This document shows, one piece after another, positions 12,311 through 27,388 of a stretch of DNA of 64,000 nt (its first letter is position 1; the number at the start of each line of letters is the position of its first letter). The DNA comes from Vespa crabro (taxonomy: Eukaryota > Arthropoda > Insecta > Hymenoptera > Vespidae). The position numbers were made by a program, and so were the translations under genes. The notes under the pieces are model-generated. The model had not been told where the DNA came from. It did not search any database and worked only from the letters and a program-made list of their open reading frames with translations. The stretch spans positions 4,030,001 through 4,094,000 of the forward strand of contig NW_025813595.1 in the NCBI RefSeq assembly GCF_910589235.1. Direction: 5' to 3'.

Positions 12311-13119
12311 ATGATAATAACGATGATAATAATAACGATTATAACGTTACTAACGATATTAATGATAATAACGATATTAACGATAATAAAAGGAACGATA
12401 ACAACGATATTAACGAAAATACTAATAACAATTGTAACGTTATCAACGATACTAAAAATGATAATAATAATAATAATAATAACGAAAGTAAAAATAATAA
12501 CGATAACAATAATAACAATAATAGTGATAATATCAGACATAATATTAATAGTAATAACATTAAAAACGATAATAACGATAATAAAGATAATAATAATATT
12601 AATAATTATAATATTAATATCAATAATAACAATAATAACGTTAGTAACGATAATAACGATAATAAAAATAATAACCATAATAACGATAATAATAACATAA
12701 TTACTAATTACAATAATAACGATAATAAAGGTAATAAAAACAACAATAATAACGATATTAACGAAAATAGTGTTAACAATTGTAACGATAACGACGATAG
12801 CAACATTAATAATAATAATAATAATAGCGAAGGTAAGTTAGATAACGGTGACATCTATAATATTAATAATAATAATAATAAAGATAATAACGATAATAAT
12901 GATAATAATAATTCTAAAAATAGAGATAATAACGTTATTAATGGCAATAACGATAATAACGATAATAACGATAATAGCAATAATAATTATATCGATATTA
13001 ACGATAATGTCGTTAAAAATAATAACAATATTACCGATAATATCGATAATAATAATAATAATAATAATAAGAATAATAATAAAGATAATAGCGCTCTTAA
13101 TAACTCGATAAAAAGATAA
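12295..13119 (+). repeat. Long stretch with unbroken triplet phase
   Basis: Over 825 bases the plus strand reads as Asn/Asp/Lys-rich codons with no stop. I do not call it a gene: no domain, no start context and no composition change set it apart, and neighbouring frames are open for the same reason. It contains the second copy of block K (12380-12540) and an S-family unit (gtgac at 12849). Confidence 0.7.
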
Positions 13120-13274
13120 CAACGACAATAATGATAATTGCAATTATAACGATAATAATGGTAAGAAAAATAACAATAATGATGATATTAAAGAATATAG
13201 TAATAACAATAATAAAGATAACAACGATAATAACATTAATCATGTTAATAATAATATCGATATTAACGATAATC

Positions 13275-13323
<49 letters not shown>
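13275..13323 (+). repeat. AAT/ATA microsatellite, 49 bases
   Basis: An uninterrupted run of just over sixteen AAT-type units, ended by an A-rich interruption. It is one of the longest perfect runs in the window. Confidence 0.9.
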
Positions 13324-13326
<3 letters not shown>

Positions 13327-14428
13327 TAATAACATTATTAACGATAATAACGATAATAACACTAATAACTATAATAATGACAAGAATAATAATAAAATAT
13401 CTATAGTAACAGTAATAACGATAATGACGATAACAACGATATTAACAATAATAATAATAATAATAATAATAACGAAAGCAATTATAATAACGATGCCATG
13501 GTTAATAATAATAAAAATAAGAATGTTAATAAAGATATTAACGATAATAATAATACTAATAATAACGATAATAACGATAATAACAATAATCGTATTAAGA
13601 ATAATAACAATAAAAACGATAATAACAGCAATATTAGTAGTAATAAAATAAGTAATAATTATAATTACGATAATATCGATAATAATAAATACGATAATTA
13701 CAATATCATCGATAATAATAATAACAATATTTACAATAATATCGATTATAATAACAACAGTATAGACGATAATACCGATAATAATAAAAAACAATAATTA
13801 CAGTAATAACGATAACAGCGATAATATCGTTAATAATAATAACGATAATAATGATAATAGCGATAAAAACAATAACGATATTAACGACAATATTGACAAT
13901 ATTAAAGATGATAATGATAATAATTTAAGAACGATAATAATTATCATAATTATAGTAGTAATAACGATAATAACGATATTAAAAGTTAATATGATAAGGA
14001 TAATATAGATAATAATAATAAAATTTATTACGTTAATAATGATAATAACGATAATAACAGAATTATAAAAAAATTGATAACGCTAATATCGATAATAAAA
14101 ATATAATATTAATAATAATAACGATAATAATAATAGTATTAATAACAATATTAAAAATAATAAAGATAACAACCATAATAACGGTAATAATGATAATAAT
14201 AACGACATTAATAACTATAATAAATATAATAAAGATATGGTATTAACGATAACAGTAGCAGTAATAGTAATAACGATTATAACAAAAATAGCAGCAATAA
14301 AATAAAAATAATAAAGATAATAACGATATTATCTAAAATAACGAATAAAGCTATAAGATTAATAATAATAAGAACAATGACAACGATAATAAAGACAATA
14401 AACATAAAAACAGTAAGGGCAATACGAC
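13324..14428 (+). repeat. Array with T and M family units
   Basis: Contains a T-family unit at about 13810-13985 and a lone M unit (atatggtattaacgat, ATGG at 14237) without the V unit that precedes M elsewhere. From about 14345 to 14425 the DNA is less repetitive, with gtaagggcaatacgac as an unusually G/C-rich word for this window. Confidence 0.65.

Positions 14429-14474
<46 letters not shown>
14429..14474 (+). repeat. AAT microsatellite, 46 bases
   Basis: About fifteen perfect AAT-type units directly after the G/C-richer word at 14415-14428. Confidence 0.9.
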
Positions 14475-14999
14475 TTAATGATTACAACGAAAATAATGAT
14501 ATTAATGGTAGTAATAAATACCAATAATTACAATAATAACGATAATAAAGATAATAATGATAATAACGATAATAATATTTATGACAATAATTATAATACT
14601 GATAATAAAGATAATAACGATAATATAGATAATAACGTTAATAATAATAACAATAATAACGATTATAACGATAATAACGATAATAATAGAGACAATAATA
14701 ATAATATTAAAAATAATAACAAAAAAATAACGATTTATCTATAATAACGATATTAATAATAACGATATTATCGATAATAACAATAATTTTAATAGCAATA
14801 ATGACCTTAATAAAGATAATAACGTAAATAATGAAACGATAATAACGATAATAGTATTAATAATATCGATAGTAATAATAATTACAATAATTACGATAAT
14901 AACGATTATAATAATAACGATAATGAGGATTATAATAATATCTATAATAGCACTAATAACGATAATAATTATAATAATAATAGCAATAATAACGATAAC

Positions 15000-16050
15000 A
15001 ACTATAATAACATTATTCATAATAATAATGATAACGAAACTAAGAATAATAATGGTGTAAACTATAAAAATTATAACATTAATATCGGTGATAAAGATAA
15101 TAACGGTAATAATAATAATAATAATAATAACGAAAATAACGATTATAATGATAATAACGTTAATAATGCTAATAATAAGAGCAATAATATCGATAAAGGA
15201 TAATAATTATAATAATAGATGTAATAATAATAATAATAGTAGAAATAATAACAATAATAACAGTATAAACAATAAAAACGATAATAAAAATATTATCCAT
15301 AATAATAATAATATTAACGATAATAACGTTTATAACGCTAATAATGATAGCAATAATAACGATAATAAGGATAGTAATAATAATAATAGTAATAAAAATA
15401 ATATCGAAATAACGGTAATAACGATTACGAAGATAATAATAATAATAATAAGATAATAGCGATATAAATGATAATATCGATGGCAACGATTAAAATAATA
15501 ACAATAATACCGATAATAACAGTAATAACGACAATAAATGTATTAATAATAATTATAATAATAATTATAACGATAATAGCGATAATAACGATATTATTAA
15601 AAATAATGATAAATATAAAAATAATAACGATAGTGATGAAAATGAAAATTTTAATAATAACGATATTTTCTATAATAGTGATAATACTAATACCGATAAT
15701 AACAATTAAATTATAATAACAATAATAATAATAATAATAATATTATTAACAATAATAACGATAACAAGGACAATAGTGATAATAATATTAATAATTTTAA
15801 CATAAATGTCGTTAATAACGATAATTATTTTAATAGAAGTAATAATAACAATATTAACAATGTTTGCAATAATAATGATAGTAAGGATAATAATAGTGGT
15901 AACAATTAAAGTAATAACAGTAATAACGATAATAACAATAATAAGGATAATAATAATAAAAATAATATCGATAGTAGTAATAATAATATCGATAGAAACA
16001 ATAATGACGATAATAACGAAAATAACGATAATAACGATAATAATAATAAA
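15000..16050 (+). repeat. Block N, copy 1
   Basis: Matches 41035-42200. Near 15045 the word aataatggtgtaaactataa recurs near 41085 (offset about 26,036), and tgtttgcaataataatgata at 15861 recurs at 42015 (offset 26,154). A third copy of the right half is at 22360-22570 (tgtttgcaat at 22409). A word with gtaaggataat and a GTGG step follows in the first two copies. Confidence 0.8.
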
Positions 16051-16129
16051 ATTAATAACGATAATTACGTTAATAAAGAAAATAATATTAACAATAATAG
16101 CGATGAAACGATAATAATAACATCAATAT

Positions 16130-16260
16130 TACCGATAATATTGATAATAATAATGATGATAATAGCAATAATAACGATAATAAAGATATTAACGATAATA
16201 ATGATAATGGTAATAACGATAATATCAAAAATAACAATAATTACCATAATAACTATAATA
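16130..16260 (+). repeat. Short block shared with 45.7 kb
   Basis: The stretch with an ATGATGATAATAGC-type word, then gatattaacgataataatga, recurs at 45715-45850 at an offset of about 29,586. The second copy has extra AAT/GAT units near 45800. Confidence 0.65.
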
Positions 16261-16669
16261 ACGATAATAATAATAGCAATAATAGCGATAACATCGTCAA
16301 TAACAATAATCGTAACAATAACGATAAAAGTGGTAATAACGATGACAACGATAATAATAATAGTAATAACGATAATAACGATATTTACGAAAATAAGGAT
16401 AATAATAATAACAATATTAACAATAATACCGATATTAATAATAATAAGAATAATAAAGACAGTAACAATAAAAATAATAGTAATACTAATGTTAATAACG
16501 TTATAAACGATAATAACGATAATATGGATTATAATACTAACAATATAATAGATCGTAATTATCGTTATTAAAGGTAACAATAATTATATTAAATACGATA
16601 ATAACGACAATAGTAATAATGATAATAACCATAATAATGATAATAAAGATATTAATAATAATAATAATA

Positions 16670-17090
16670 ATAATAATGTTAATAACGATAATAACGGTTA
16701 TAATGTTAATAATTATAATAACGATATTAACAAAGGAATAATAATAATAATAGAGATATTAAAGTTATTAACGATAATAATAATAATAGTAACAATAATA
16801 ACGAAAATGACGACAAAAACGATAATAATAATAACGATTATAACAATAATAGTAATATCAATAATACCTATAGTAACAATAATAACGATAATGACAATAA
16901 TAATAATTATAATAATAACGATTATAAGGATAATTACGTTAATAACGATAATAATAATAAAATTAATAACGAAAGTTACGATAATAACGAAAATAATAAT
17001 AGCATTAATAACGATAATAACGATAATAATAATAATAATTAGAATAATATTGAAAATAAGGATAATTACGATGTCAACGATAATAATAAT
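16670..17090 (+). repeat. Block R, left copy of a local duplication
   Basis: Matches 18100-18540 at a spacing of about 1,435 bases. Shared words are tagagatattaaagttatta and gacaaaaacgataataata (16812 and 18247). The left copy contains about 30 more bases around 16860. The two copies look like a tandem duplication with a spacer of about 1 kb. Confidence 0.8.
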
Positions 17091-17290
17091 AACAACAAAA
17101 AGGGTAAAAAAATAATAAAGATAAAGAAAATAAGGATAATAACGATGACAATGATAATAATAATAACAATACTAAAGTAATAACGATAATAACGATTATA
17201 AGGATTATATCAACAACGATAATAGAAATAATAATGAGATCGGTAATGAAGATAAAACGATAAAAATGATAATAACTATAATAACAAATA
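17080..17290 (+). repeat. Block shared with 63.0-63.25 kb
   Basis: Matches 63040-63260. The anchor gataaaacgataaaaatgat at 17251 recurs at 63220 (offset 45,969), with acgattata, ggattata and a GGTAATGA word before it in both. Confidence 0.75.
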
Positions 17291-18099
17291 TTATAACGAT
17301 ATTAATAATAACAATAATAACGATAAAAACGATATAAACGATAACAACAGTAATAATTATGATAATAACAATACTAACAGTATTAACAATAACAATAATA
17401 ACGATTATAACAATAATTATAAAAAGAATAAGAACGATAATAATAATAATGACGTTAATAATAATAATAATATTAGAGATATTAACTATAATAAAAACAA
17501 TAATAATAATAATAGTAACCATAATAACGATAATATCGATAATAACGATAGTAATAATAACGATAATGACGATAATAATAATAATAATAACGATAATAAC
17601 GATAATTACGATATAAGGATAATAATAAAAGTAATAATAACATTATTAAAAATAATAAGTATAATAACGATAATAAGTACTACAATAGTAGTAATAATGA
17701 AAGTAATAAAAAAAATAGTCATAAAAACGATTTTAACGATAATAATTATGAGGATAATAACGATAATATCTATAAAATTAATAACATTATTTATGATAAA
17801 ACCGATATTAATAATTGTTATAATAAAAGTAATAACGATTATAACGAAAATAGCGATTATAATAAAACGAAAATAACGATAATAATAATAATATTATTAT
17901 TGTTAGTAACAATAATAATGATAACGATGTTTATAATTATAACGATTATAACGATAATAAAGATAATAATGATAATAACGATAATTACGATAATAACGAT
18001 AACAAAATTAATAATAATAAAGATAATAACAATATCAACGATAATACCGGTAATAACGATAATAAAAATAATAATTGTTATAACAATAATAAAGATAAT
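17291..18099 (+). repeat. Array between the R copies
   Basis: Ordinary RAY array. Near 17670-17720 a less regular stretch has gtactacaatagtag and an A run. No partner and no gene-like signal recognised. Confidence 0.6.
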
Positions 18100-18540
18100 A
18101 AAGAGAATAACGGTAATAACGATAATAACGTTTATAATGTTAATAACTATAATAACGATATTAACAATAGGAATAATAATAATAATAGAGATATTAAAGT
18201 TATTAACGATAATAATAATAATAGTAACAATAATAACGAAAATGATGACAAAAACGATAATAATAATAACGATAATAACAATAATAGTAATATTAATAAT
18301 ATCTATAGTAAAAATAATAACGATTATAAGGATAATTACGTTAATAACGATAATAATAATAAAATTAATAACGAAAGTTACGATAATAACGAAAATAATA
18401 TTAGCATTAATAACGATAATAATGATAATAATAATAATAATATTTATAACAATATTAAGGATAATAACGATATTAACGATAATACTAATAACGATGACAA
18501 CGACAAAAATAATAATATTAAGATAAATAATAACGAAAAT
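18100..18540 (+). repeat. Block R, right copy
   Basis: Right copy of the 1,435-base-spaced duplication, with a shorter middle than the left copy and gatgacaacgacaaaaataa at its right end (near 18493). That end word resembles 26946 and 62975. Confidence 0.8.
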
Positions 18541-18679
18541 AACGATAAAATGATTTCAACGATAATAATAATAATAATAATATCGATAATAACGATGATA
18601 ACGAAAATAAAGATAATAACGATAATAATCATTATAATAATTGCAATAATAATAATGTTAATTACAATAATAACGATAA

Positions 18680-19430
18680 TAATAATAGTAATTATAAAAA
18701 TAATAGAATAATAACAGATATTTGTATTAATATTAATGACGATAATATTATACACGAAAAAGTCGATAATAGCGATAATAATATTAATAAATTTAACTAT
18801 AATATCGATATTAATATTAACAATATTAACGATAATATCGATCATAATAATAATATTATAAACCGTAATGTCTATAATAATAATAATAATAATAACATTA
18901 TTAACGATAATAACGATAATTACTATAGAAATAATAACGAAAATAAAGATAATAATAATATTAACGATAATAATAATAATAATTATAATAATAATAATAT
19001 AGATAACAACGATAGTAACGATAATAACGATAACAACGATAATAACTATAATAACGATAATTGCGATAGTAACTAATATAATAATAACAATAATAACGAT
19101 ATTAGTAGTAATATTAATAGCGATAATAACGATATTTACGATAATAATTATAAGAATAATAAAAGATAATAACGATGGCAACAATAATAACGATAATAAT
19201 AATAACAATATTAATGATTATATCGAAAATTATAATAATAATAATAGCAATAATAACTATAATATCGATAATATCGATAATAATAAAAACGATAATAACG
19301 ATAAGAATAAAAATAATATTTCGATAGTAACAATTATAACGACAATTACGATAATAACGATAATAATTACAACGATAATATCGATGATAATAATAAGGAT
19401 CATAAGGCTAATAATAATAATGGCAATAAT
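18680..19430 (+). repeat. Block P, copy 2
   Basis: Partner of 3830-4560 at 14,859 to 14,870 bases. It includes the L landmark (19101) and the tcgatagtaaca word (19321), then runs into an S-family unit. Confidence 0.8.
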
Positions 19431-20065
19431 AACGATATTAACGAAAATAGTAATAACAATAGTAACGAAAACAACGGTAATAACATTAATAATAATAATA
19501 ATAATAAAGAAAGTAAGTATAATAACGGTGACAACTATAATATTAATAACAAATATAACGATAATAACGATAATAACGATAATAATAATACTAATAATGA
19601 AGATAATAAGGATATCAATGGCAATAACGATAATAACGTTTATAATAATAATATTATTAAAGATAATAACGGTAATAACGATGCTAACAATAATAGCGAT
19701 AATAATAACAACAACAGCAGCAATAATAATTATAATAACTATAGTTTATTTAAAATAATAACGATAATAATGATAATAATTATAATAACAATATTAACGA
19801 TAATAACAATGATAAAAATAATAATAATAAAGGTAATGACGATAAAAAAGTATCTAACGTTAATAATAATAAAAGCAACAATAATGATAATAATAGAATT
19901 AATACTAAATATATTAAGATTAATAACTATAATAACGATTATAACGATAACAGTAGTAGTAAGAATAACAATAATAACAATAATAGCGATAATAAGGTTA
20001 TTACCGATAATAAGAATAATTATAATATTCATAGTAACTATAACACGGATATTAACGATAATAAT
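19431..20065 (+). repeat. S-family copy and ATTACCG block
   Basis: Holds an S unit (aagtaagtataataacggtg, gtgac at 19529), preceded by ttaacgaaaatagtaataac. This is the closest plus-strand match to the left part of the inverted patch at 52.3 kb. At 19940-20060 lies a word set with agtagtagtaag, ggttattaccgataata and attcatagtaactata, recurring at 52960-53085 and 59078-59250. Confidence 0.7.
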
Positions 20066-21874
20066 AAAAACGATAATAACGATAATATCGATAATAATAA
20101 TAATATTATTAACGATATAATCGAAAATACTAATAATCATAATAACATTAATAACAATAATGACGATAATAACAACATTAACGATAATTACGATTAAAAT
20201 AATAATAACGAAAATAACGATAATAACGATATTAACGATTATAATAATAATAATAATAAAGATAATAAATATAATAAAGACAATAATAATAATGATAATA
20301 ATAATAATAATAATAATTTTAATGTCGATAATAACGGTAATAGTAGTAGATATAATATCAGTATTATTAATAAAAACGATAACAATAATAATTATAATAA
20401 CGGTTATTACGATAATAATGGAAATAATAAAAATAAAGATTATAAAGATAACAACTATATTAACGATAATAACGATAATAATTATAATCATATTAATGAT
20501 AGTAACGATAATAACGACAATAGAAGAATAATATTAAAAACGACTATAACAATAACAACGATAAAGCAATAATGTTAATGACGATATTAACGATAACATT
20601 GTTAATAGTAATAAAAATTTTAACGATAATATCGAAAATATTAAAAATAACAATAATAATAATATGGATAATAAAGATAACAGAGATTATAATAATAACG
20701 ATTAAAAAGATAACAACGGCAATAATGTTAATAGCAATAATAACGATAACAACTGTAATAAAAATAACAATATTAACGATATTAAAGAAAATAGTATTAA
20801 CAATAATAACGATAACAACGATATTAACATTAATAATAACATTAATAAAAACGAAAGTAAGTATAATAAGGGTGACATCGATAATAATAATAAAAATAAT
20901 AACGATAATAACGGTAAGAACGATAATAACGATAAAAAAATTTATAATAATATCGATAATCGCGATAATAACGATAATAACAATATTAATAGTAATGAGA
21001 ATAAAGATAATATCAATAATAACAATAATATCGATAATAATTATAACAAAAATAATGAAGATAATAATAATCATCATAACGGTAATAAGGATAAATACGA
21101 TAACATCGATAATGATAATAATAAAAATAACGATAATTATGATAATAACGATAATAAAAGTAATAATAATAAAGATAATAACAATATTAACGATAATATT
21201 GATAATAATGATAATAAGAATAATAAGGATAATAACGTTAATAATAATAACGATAATAACCATAATAGTAATAATAATAATTACGATAAGAACATAAAAA
21301 AAGATAATAATATTAATAATAATAATAGCGATAATAACGATAATAACGACAATAACGGTAATAATTATTAATAATAAAGATAATATCGATAATATTGATA
21401 ATATCGATAATAATTATATTAATAATAACTATAATTACGATAATAAGGACAATAAAATAAACAATAATAACTTTATTAACAAAAATATTAAGGATAATTA
21501 TAACGATAATAACGATAATAATAATAACAATAATAAAAATAACGAAAGTAAAGATAATAACGATGACAACGATAATAATAATAGCAATAATAATGATAAT
21601 AATGAAAAAAATAATAATTGAAATAACAATAATATCGCAAATAATGCTAATCACGATAATAATAATAATGATAACGACGATGAAAATAATATTAATAATA
21701 ACAATAATATCGATAGTAATAATAACGTAAAAAACGATAATAGCATTAATAATAATAAAGATAATAACATTAATAATGATAATAAAGGTAATAATAATAA
21801 ATATAATAACGTTTATTACGATAATAAAATAATAATAATAATAACAATTACGATAATATCGATATAAACGATAA
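20066..21874 (+). repeat. Array with S unit at 20.87 kb
   Basis: Mainly ordinary array. An S unit (gtaagtataataagggtgac, gtgac at 20872) resembles the copy at 5019. Part of 20150-20260 resembles 4610-4720. No gene-like sequence seen. Confidence 0.6.
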
Positions 21875-22190
21875 TAACGATAATAGAGATATTAACGATA
21901 ATAATAAAAACAATAATAACGATAATAACAATTATAATGATACTAACGAAAATAATATTAATAATAATAGCAATAATTACAATATTAACGATAATTAAGA
22001 TAACAATATTAACGATATTAAAGATAATATTAATAACAATAGTAACGATAACAACGATAATAAACCTAATAATAATTATTATAATAACGAAAATGAGGAT
22101 AATAACGATGACAAAGATAAGAATAATAACAATAATAACGATAATAATAATAATAATAACGATAGAAACGATATCAATGATTATAATGAT
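21875..22190 (+). repeat. Block A, copy 2
   Basis: Partner of 80-420 at about 21.8 kb. After it the two regions stop matching and this side continues into a block N relative. Confidence 0.75.
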
Positions 22191-22207
22191 AATAACGATA
22201 ATAATAA

Positions 22208-23740
22208 CTATAATAATAAAAATAAGAACGATATTGAAGATAGTAACGATAAAAATAATAACAATAATATCGATAAAACGATAATAATGATAATACCGAT
22301 AATAACGATAATAACATTATTAATAATAGTAATAAAAAATACAATAACAATAATTACGATAATAACGACAATTATTTTAATAGTAGTAATAATAACAATA
22401 TTAACAATGTTTGCAATAATAATGATAACAACGATAATAATAGTATTAACAATGAAATTAATAAAAATAATAACGATAATAAAGAAAATAAGGATGATAA
22501 TAATAACGATAGCAGTAATAATAAAATCGATAGTAACAATAATGACGATAATAACGAAAATAACAATAATAAGGATAATAATGATGTTAGCGATAATATC
22601 GGTAATAATAATAACAATATTAACGATAATATCGATAATAATAATAACAATATTAACGATAATATCTATAAAAATAATAATAATAATAATAATAACAGTA
22701 TTAACGATAATACCGATAATAACAATGATAATTATAATAGCGATAATAAGGATAATAACCATAATAATAGTAACAATAATAAAGATAACAACGATAATAA
22801 CGATATTAATGACAGTAATAGTAACAATAATAACGATAATAACAGTTATAATCCTAATAACGATAATAATATTTATATGAGTAACAATAATAATAATAAT
22901 AACGATAGAAACGATAATAATAGTAGTAATAATAACAAAATTAACACTAACAACACTAATAACGATAATAACAATAATAATAGTAGTGATAATAATAACA
23001 ATAACGATAATAACGATAATATCGATAATAATATTAATATTATAAATGTTAACATCGATAATAATAATAATAACATTAATAACGATAATAACTATAATAA
23101 CGATAATAGCTACAATAAAATTTATAAATATATTTACGTCAACAACGATAATAATATTATCAATAATAGCGATTATAACGATAATAACGTTAATAATAAT
23201 AATATTAATAATAAATATAATTATAGTAATAATAGTAGTAATAACATTAATATCTTTCATAACGAAAATAACGATAATAACGATATCAATAATAACGATT
23301 AAAACGATAACAACGAAAATAATAAAAACGATAGAAACTATAATAGTAATAATAATTATACCGATAAAAACGATAATAAATTTAATAATAATAAAAATAA
23401 TTACGATAATGAATATATTAACGATATAAACGATGATAAATATAATAACGATAATAACGATAGTAAAGATGTGAACGATAATAATAAAAACGTTTATAAA
23501 GCTAATACCGATAATAATAATAACAAAATTAACGATATTATTGATTATAATAACTATAATAATAACAACAATAACGATAATAACGATTACAATCATAATA
23601 ACTACAATAATGATATTAACAATAAGAATAAAAGTAATAATAAAGACATTAACGTTATGAACGATAATAACGAAAATAATATTAACAATAATAACGATAA
23701 TAACTATATTAAATGTTAATAACGATAATAACAAAAACAA
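22208..23740 (+). repeat. Long phase-locked array with N relative
   Basis: The triplet phase stays unbroken for about 1.45 kb: the minus strand reads as an uninterrupted Val/Ile chain. It includes the N relative at 22360-22570. The strings aaggataataaccataataa (near 22747) and ctataatcctaat-type words resemble 43610-43760. Confidence 0.65.
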
Positions 23741-24031
23741 TTAAAACAGTAATAACAATAATTATGATAATAGCAATTATAATTATAATAGTGATAGCAT
23801 TAATAACGATATTTACGATAATAATAATAATAACAAAGATAATAACATGATTAACTATAATAACGATAATAACGATAATAACGATATAGACGATAATATC
23901 TATAAATATAATAACAATATTAACGATAATAAAAATAATAATACTAACAAAATAAAGATAATAACGAAAATATCGATAATAACGATAATAATAATAGAAA
24001 TAATAATAACGATAATAAACGTAATAACAAC

Positions 24032-24062
<31 letters not shown>

Positions 24063-24884
24063 ATAATAATAATAATAATAATAACGATAATAGCGATAAT
24101 AACCATTATAATGACAGTAACGTTAATAACGATTATAATCATAACAATAATAATAATAATAAAAATATAGATAACAACGATATTAACGTTAATGACGATA
24201 ATACTAACAACAATAATAAAGATACAAACGATTATAACGATAGGAACGATAAAAATATTTATAATAATAATAATAATAACGATAATAACGATAATAATGG
24301 AAGTAATAATAACAATTTTAAGAATTATATATATAATAACGATAATAACGATAATAACGATAATAACGCAAGTAACGATAATAAAAGATATAATAATAAC
24401 AATATTAAGAATAATAACAATAATAACAAAAATAACGATAATAATAATAGTACTAATAACAATAATAACAACAATTTTGCTAATAACGATAATAACGATA
24501 ATATCGATAATAATAACAAAATTAACAATAATTTCGATAATAATAATAATAATAAAAACAATAATTACGATAATAACGAAAATAACGATAATAATAAGGA
24601 AACTATTGTAACAATAATAACGATTATAACGATAGTAATATAAACCATAATGAAGGTATAATAATAATATTAACGATAATAACGAAAAATACGATAATAA
24701 CGGTATTGATAATAACGATAATAACGTTAATAACGTTAATAATAATAGTGCTAATAACAATAATAATAACATTAACGATAATAACGATAATAACGATAAT
24801 ATTAATATCGATAATAGCTAAAATAAAGATAAAAATAATAATTAATATTACGATAAAGTCGATAAAAACCATGATAACGATAAT

Positions 24885-24960
24885 AATAATAATTATTATT
24901 ACGATAAACAACATAATAACGATAATAATTATAGTAATTATAATAATTATTATGATAATC
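24885..24960. repeat. Local AAT-to-ATT flip
   Basis: The A-rich pattern briefly turns into attattattacgataaacaa and then attataataattattatg. Such AAT-ATT junctions are self-complementary and could fold back. The partner at 61105-61180 has the same feature, so it predates the block H duplication. Confidence 0.7.
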
Positions 24961-25809
24961 ACGATAATAATTATATTAGTAATATTAATAATAAAGATAA
25001 TTACGATAATAACGATAATAATAATAACAATAATAACGATAATAACGATATTCACGATAATAATATTTACAATTATAACGATAAAATCGACATTAATGAT
25101 AATAAGGAAAATAATTATAATAATAATAATAATAAAAACGATAAAAATGATAATAATACTTACAATAATAATGATAATAACAATAATAACATTATAAACG
25201 ATGATAACGATAATACTAATAACGGTAATGACAATAATAATTATAATAGTAATAACGATAATAATTATAATAACGGTAACAATAATAACAATATGACCGG
25301 CAATATTAATAATGATAATAATAAAGATTATAGCAAAAATAATAATTGCAATAACATTAGTAACCATTATAACGAAAATAACAATAATGACGATGACAAT
25401 AAAAACGATTATTAAGATAATAACGAAAAAAATAAAAACGATAGTATCGTTAATTGTAATAATCATAATGCCGTATAAACGATATTAAATTTAATAATAA
25501 TGAAAATAATAACGATAATAACGATAATATCGGTATAATTATAACAATAATATCGATAATTACGTTATGAGAAATAATAATAATAACAATAATAACGATA
25601 ATACTAATAACCATAATAAAAATAATAATATCTATAATAATGATAAGAAAGATTAGAACTATAATATTAATAGCTATAATAACAATAATAACGTAAATAA
25701 TTACAAAAAAATGATTTAAATAAGATATAAACGATAATAAATAGAATAACAGTAATAACGATAATTACGACAAAAATAATAAAAATAAAAACGAAAATAA
25801 CGCTAATAA

Positions 25810-25827
25810 CAATAATAATAATAATAA

Positions 25828-25877
<50 letters not shown>

Positions 25878-25910
25878 GAAATAATAATAATAATAATAAT
25901 ATTATTAATA
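25810..25910 (+). repeat. Interrupted AAT microsatellite cluster
   Basis: Several AAT runs separated only by single A-rich or G interruptions, about 100 bases in all. The partner near 61990-62035 has a much shorter run, so this place has expanded or contracted since the duplication. Confidence 0.8.
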
Positions 25911-27348
25911 TCGATATTAACAATAATAACGAAAATTATAATATTAAGAATAACAAAAATAACAATAATAACGATAATAATTATAATAATAAATACGATA
26001 AAGTAGGTAATATCGATAATAATATTAACAATATTAATGATAATATCGATAATAAAAATAACATTATTAACGATAATATCTATAAGCACAATAATAATAA
26101 TAATAATAGTAATAACGATAATAAAGATAATAATAGTAGCAATACTAACATTAATAACAATAATAGCGGTAATAAGCTAATTAACGGTAATAACGATAAT
26201 TTAATTAACCATACTAACAATAATAACGATATTATCGATGATAACAATAACCATAATAACGATAATATCGATAATAATAATAATATTATTAACGTTAACA
26301 TCGATAATAATAATAATTATAATAACATTAATAACGATAATATCGATAATATCTATAATAATAATAATAAAGAAAATAACGATAAAAACGATAATAATAA
26401 ATATGATATTATCAATAATTTCCAATATAATAATAATATTAACGATTATATCGATAAAAAAAAGAACGATAATAACAATATTAAAAATAATAACCATATA
26501 ACGATAATGAAAACATTATTATTAATAACAATAATAACGATAATAAAAATAATAATGATAATAACGATTATAATAACAACGATAATACCGATAATAGTAG
26601 TAATAATAAAAACGAAACTGACTATATTTAGGATAATAATAATCACAATAATAGAGAAAAGAACGATATTATCTATAATAACAATATTAATAATAAAGAT
26701 AATAACTAAAATAACGATGTAACGATAATAATAACAATAATATTAACAATAATATTAATCATAATAATAATAATAGTAGCAATAATAACGATAGTAAAGA
26801 TAGTAACGATAATAATAATAAAATTAAAAACGATAATTACGTTAATAACGAAAATAATAACAGCATTAATACCGATAATAACGATAAAAATAATAATAAT
26901 AATTACAATATTAAGGATTATAACGATAATAACGATAATATTAATAAAGATGACAACAATAAAAACAATAATATTAATATTAATAATAACGAAAAAAAGG
27001 ATAATAACGATAACAATAATAATAATATGAGCGATAATACCGATTATAATAATAACGATAATTTCGATTTTAACAATAATAATAATAATATTAATAACGA
27101 TATTAAAAATAATATCAATAATAACGATAATAATAATAGAAATAATAACAATAATAACGATAATAAAGATAACACTAATATTATTAACGATAACAATGAT
27201 AATATTAATATAAATCATAACGATAATAACGATACTAAAGATAATAATATTAATATTAATAAAGATAAGAACGATATTGACGATAATACCGATAATAACG
27301 ATTATAACGATAGTAGCGATAATAAATATAATAACGACAATAATAATA

Positions 27349-27388
<40 letters not shown>

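Larger units (their letters stand above)
23730..27010 (+). repeat. Block H, copy 1 (36-kb spacing)
   Basis: Matches 59780-63045. Anchors with offsets: atgacagtaa 24111/60143 (36,032), aactattgta 24601/60821 (36,220), acgataaacaacataataa 24901/61121 (36,220), atgatttaaataagata 25711/61900 (36,189), agagaaa 26652/62694 (36,042), aaagatgacaac 26946/62975 (36,029). At more than 3 kb it is the second-longest duplication seen. Confidence 0.85.

Noticed and set aside
12295..13119. A 275-codon Asn/Asp-rich frame as a possible structural or acidic protein
   Set aside because: Same compositional origin; duplicated block K and S units cross it without regard to any protein boundary.
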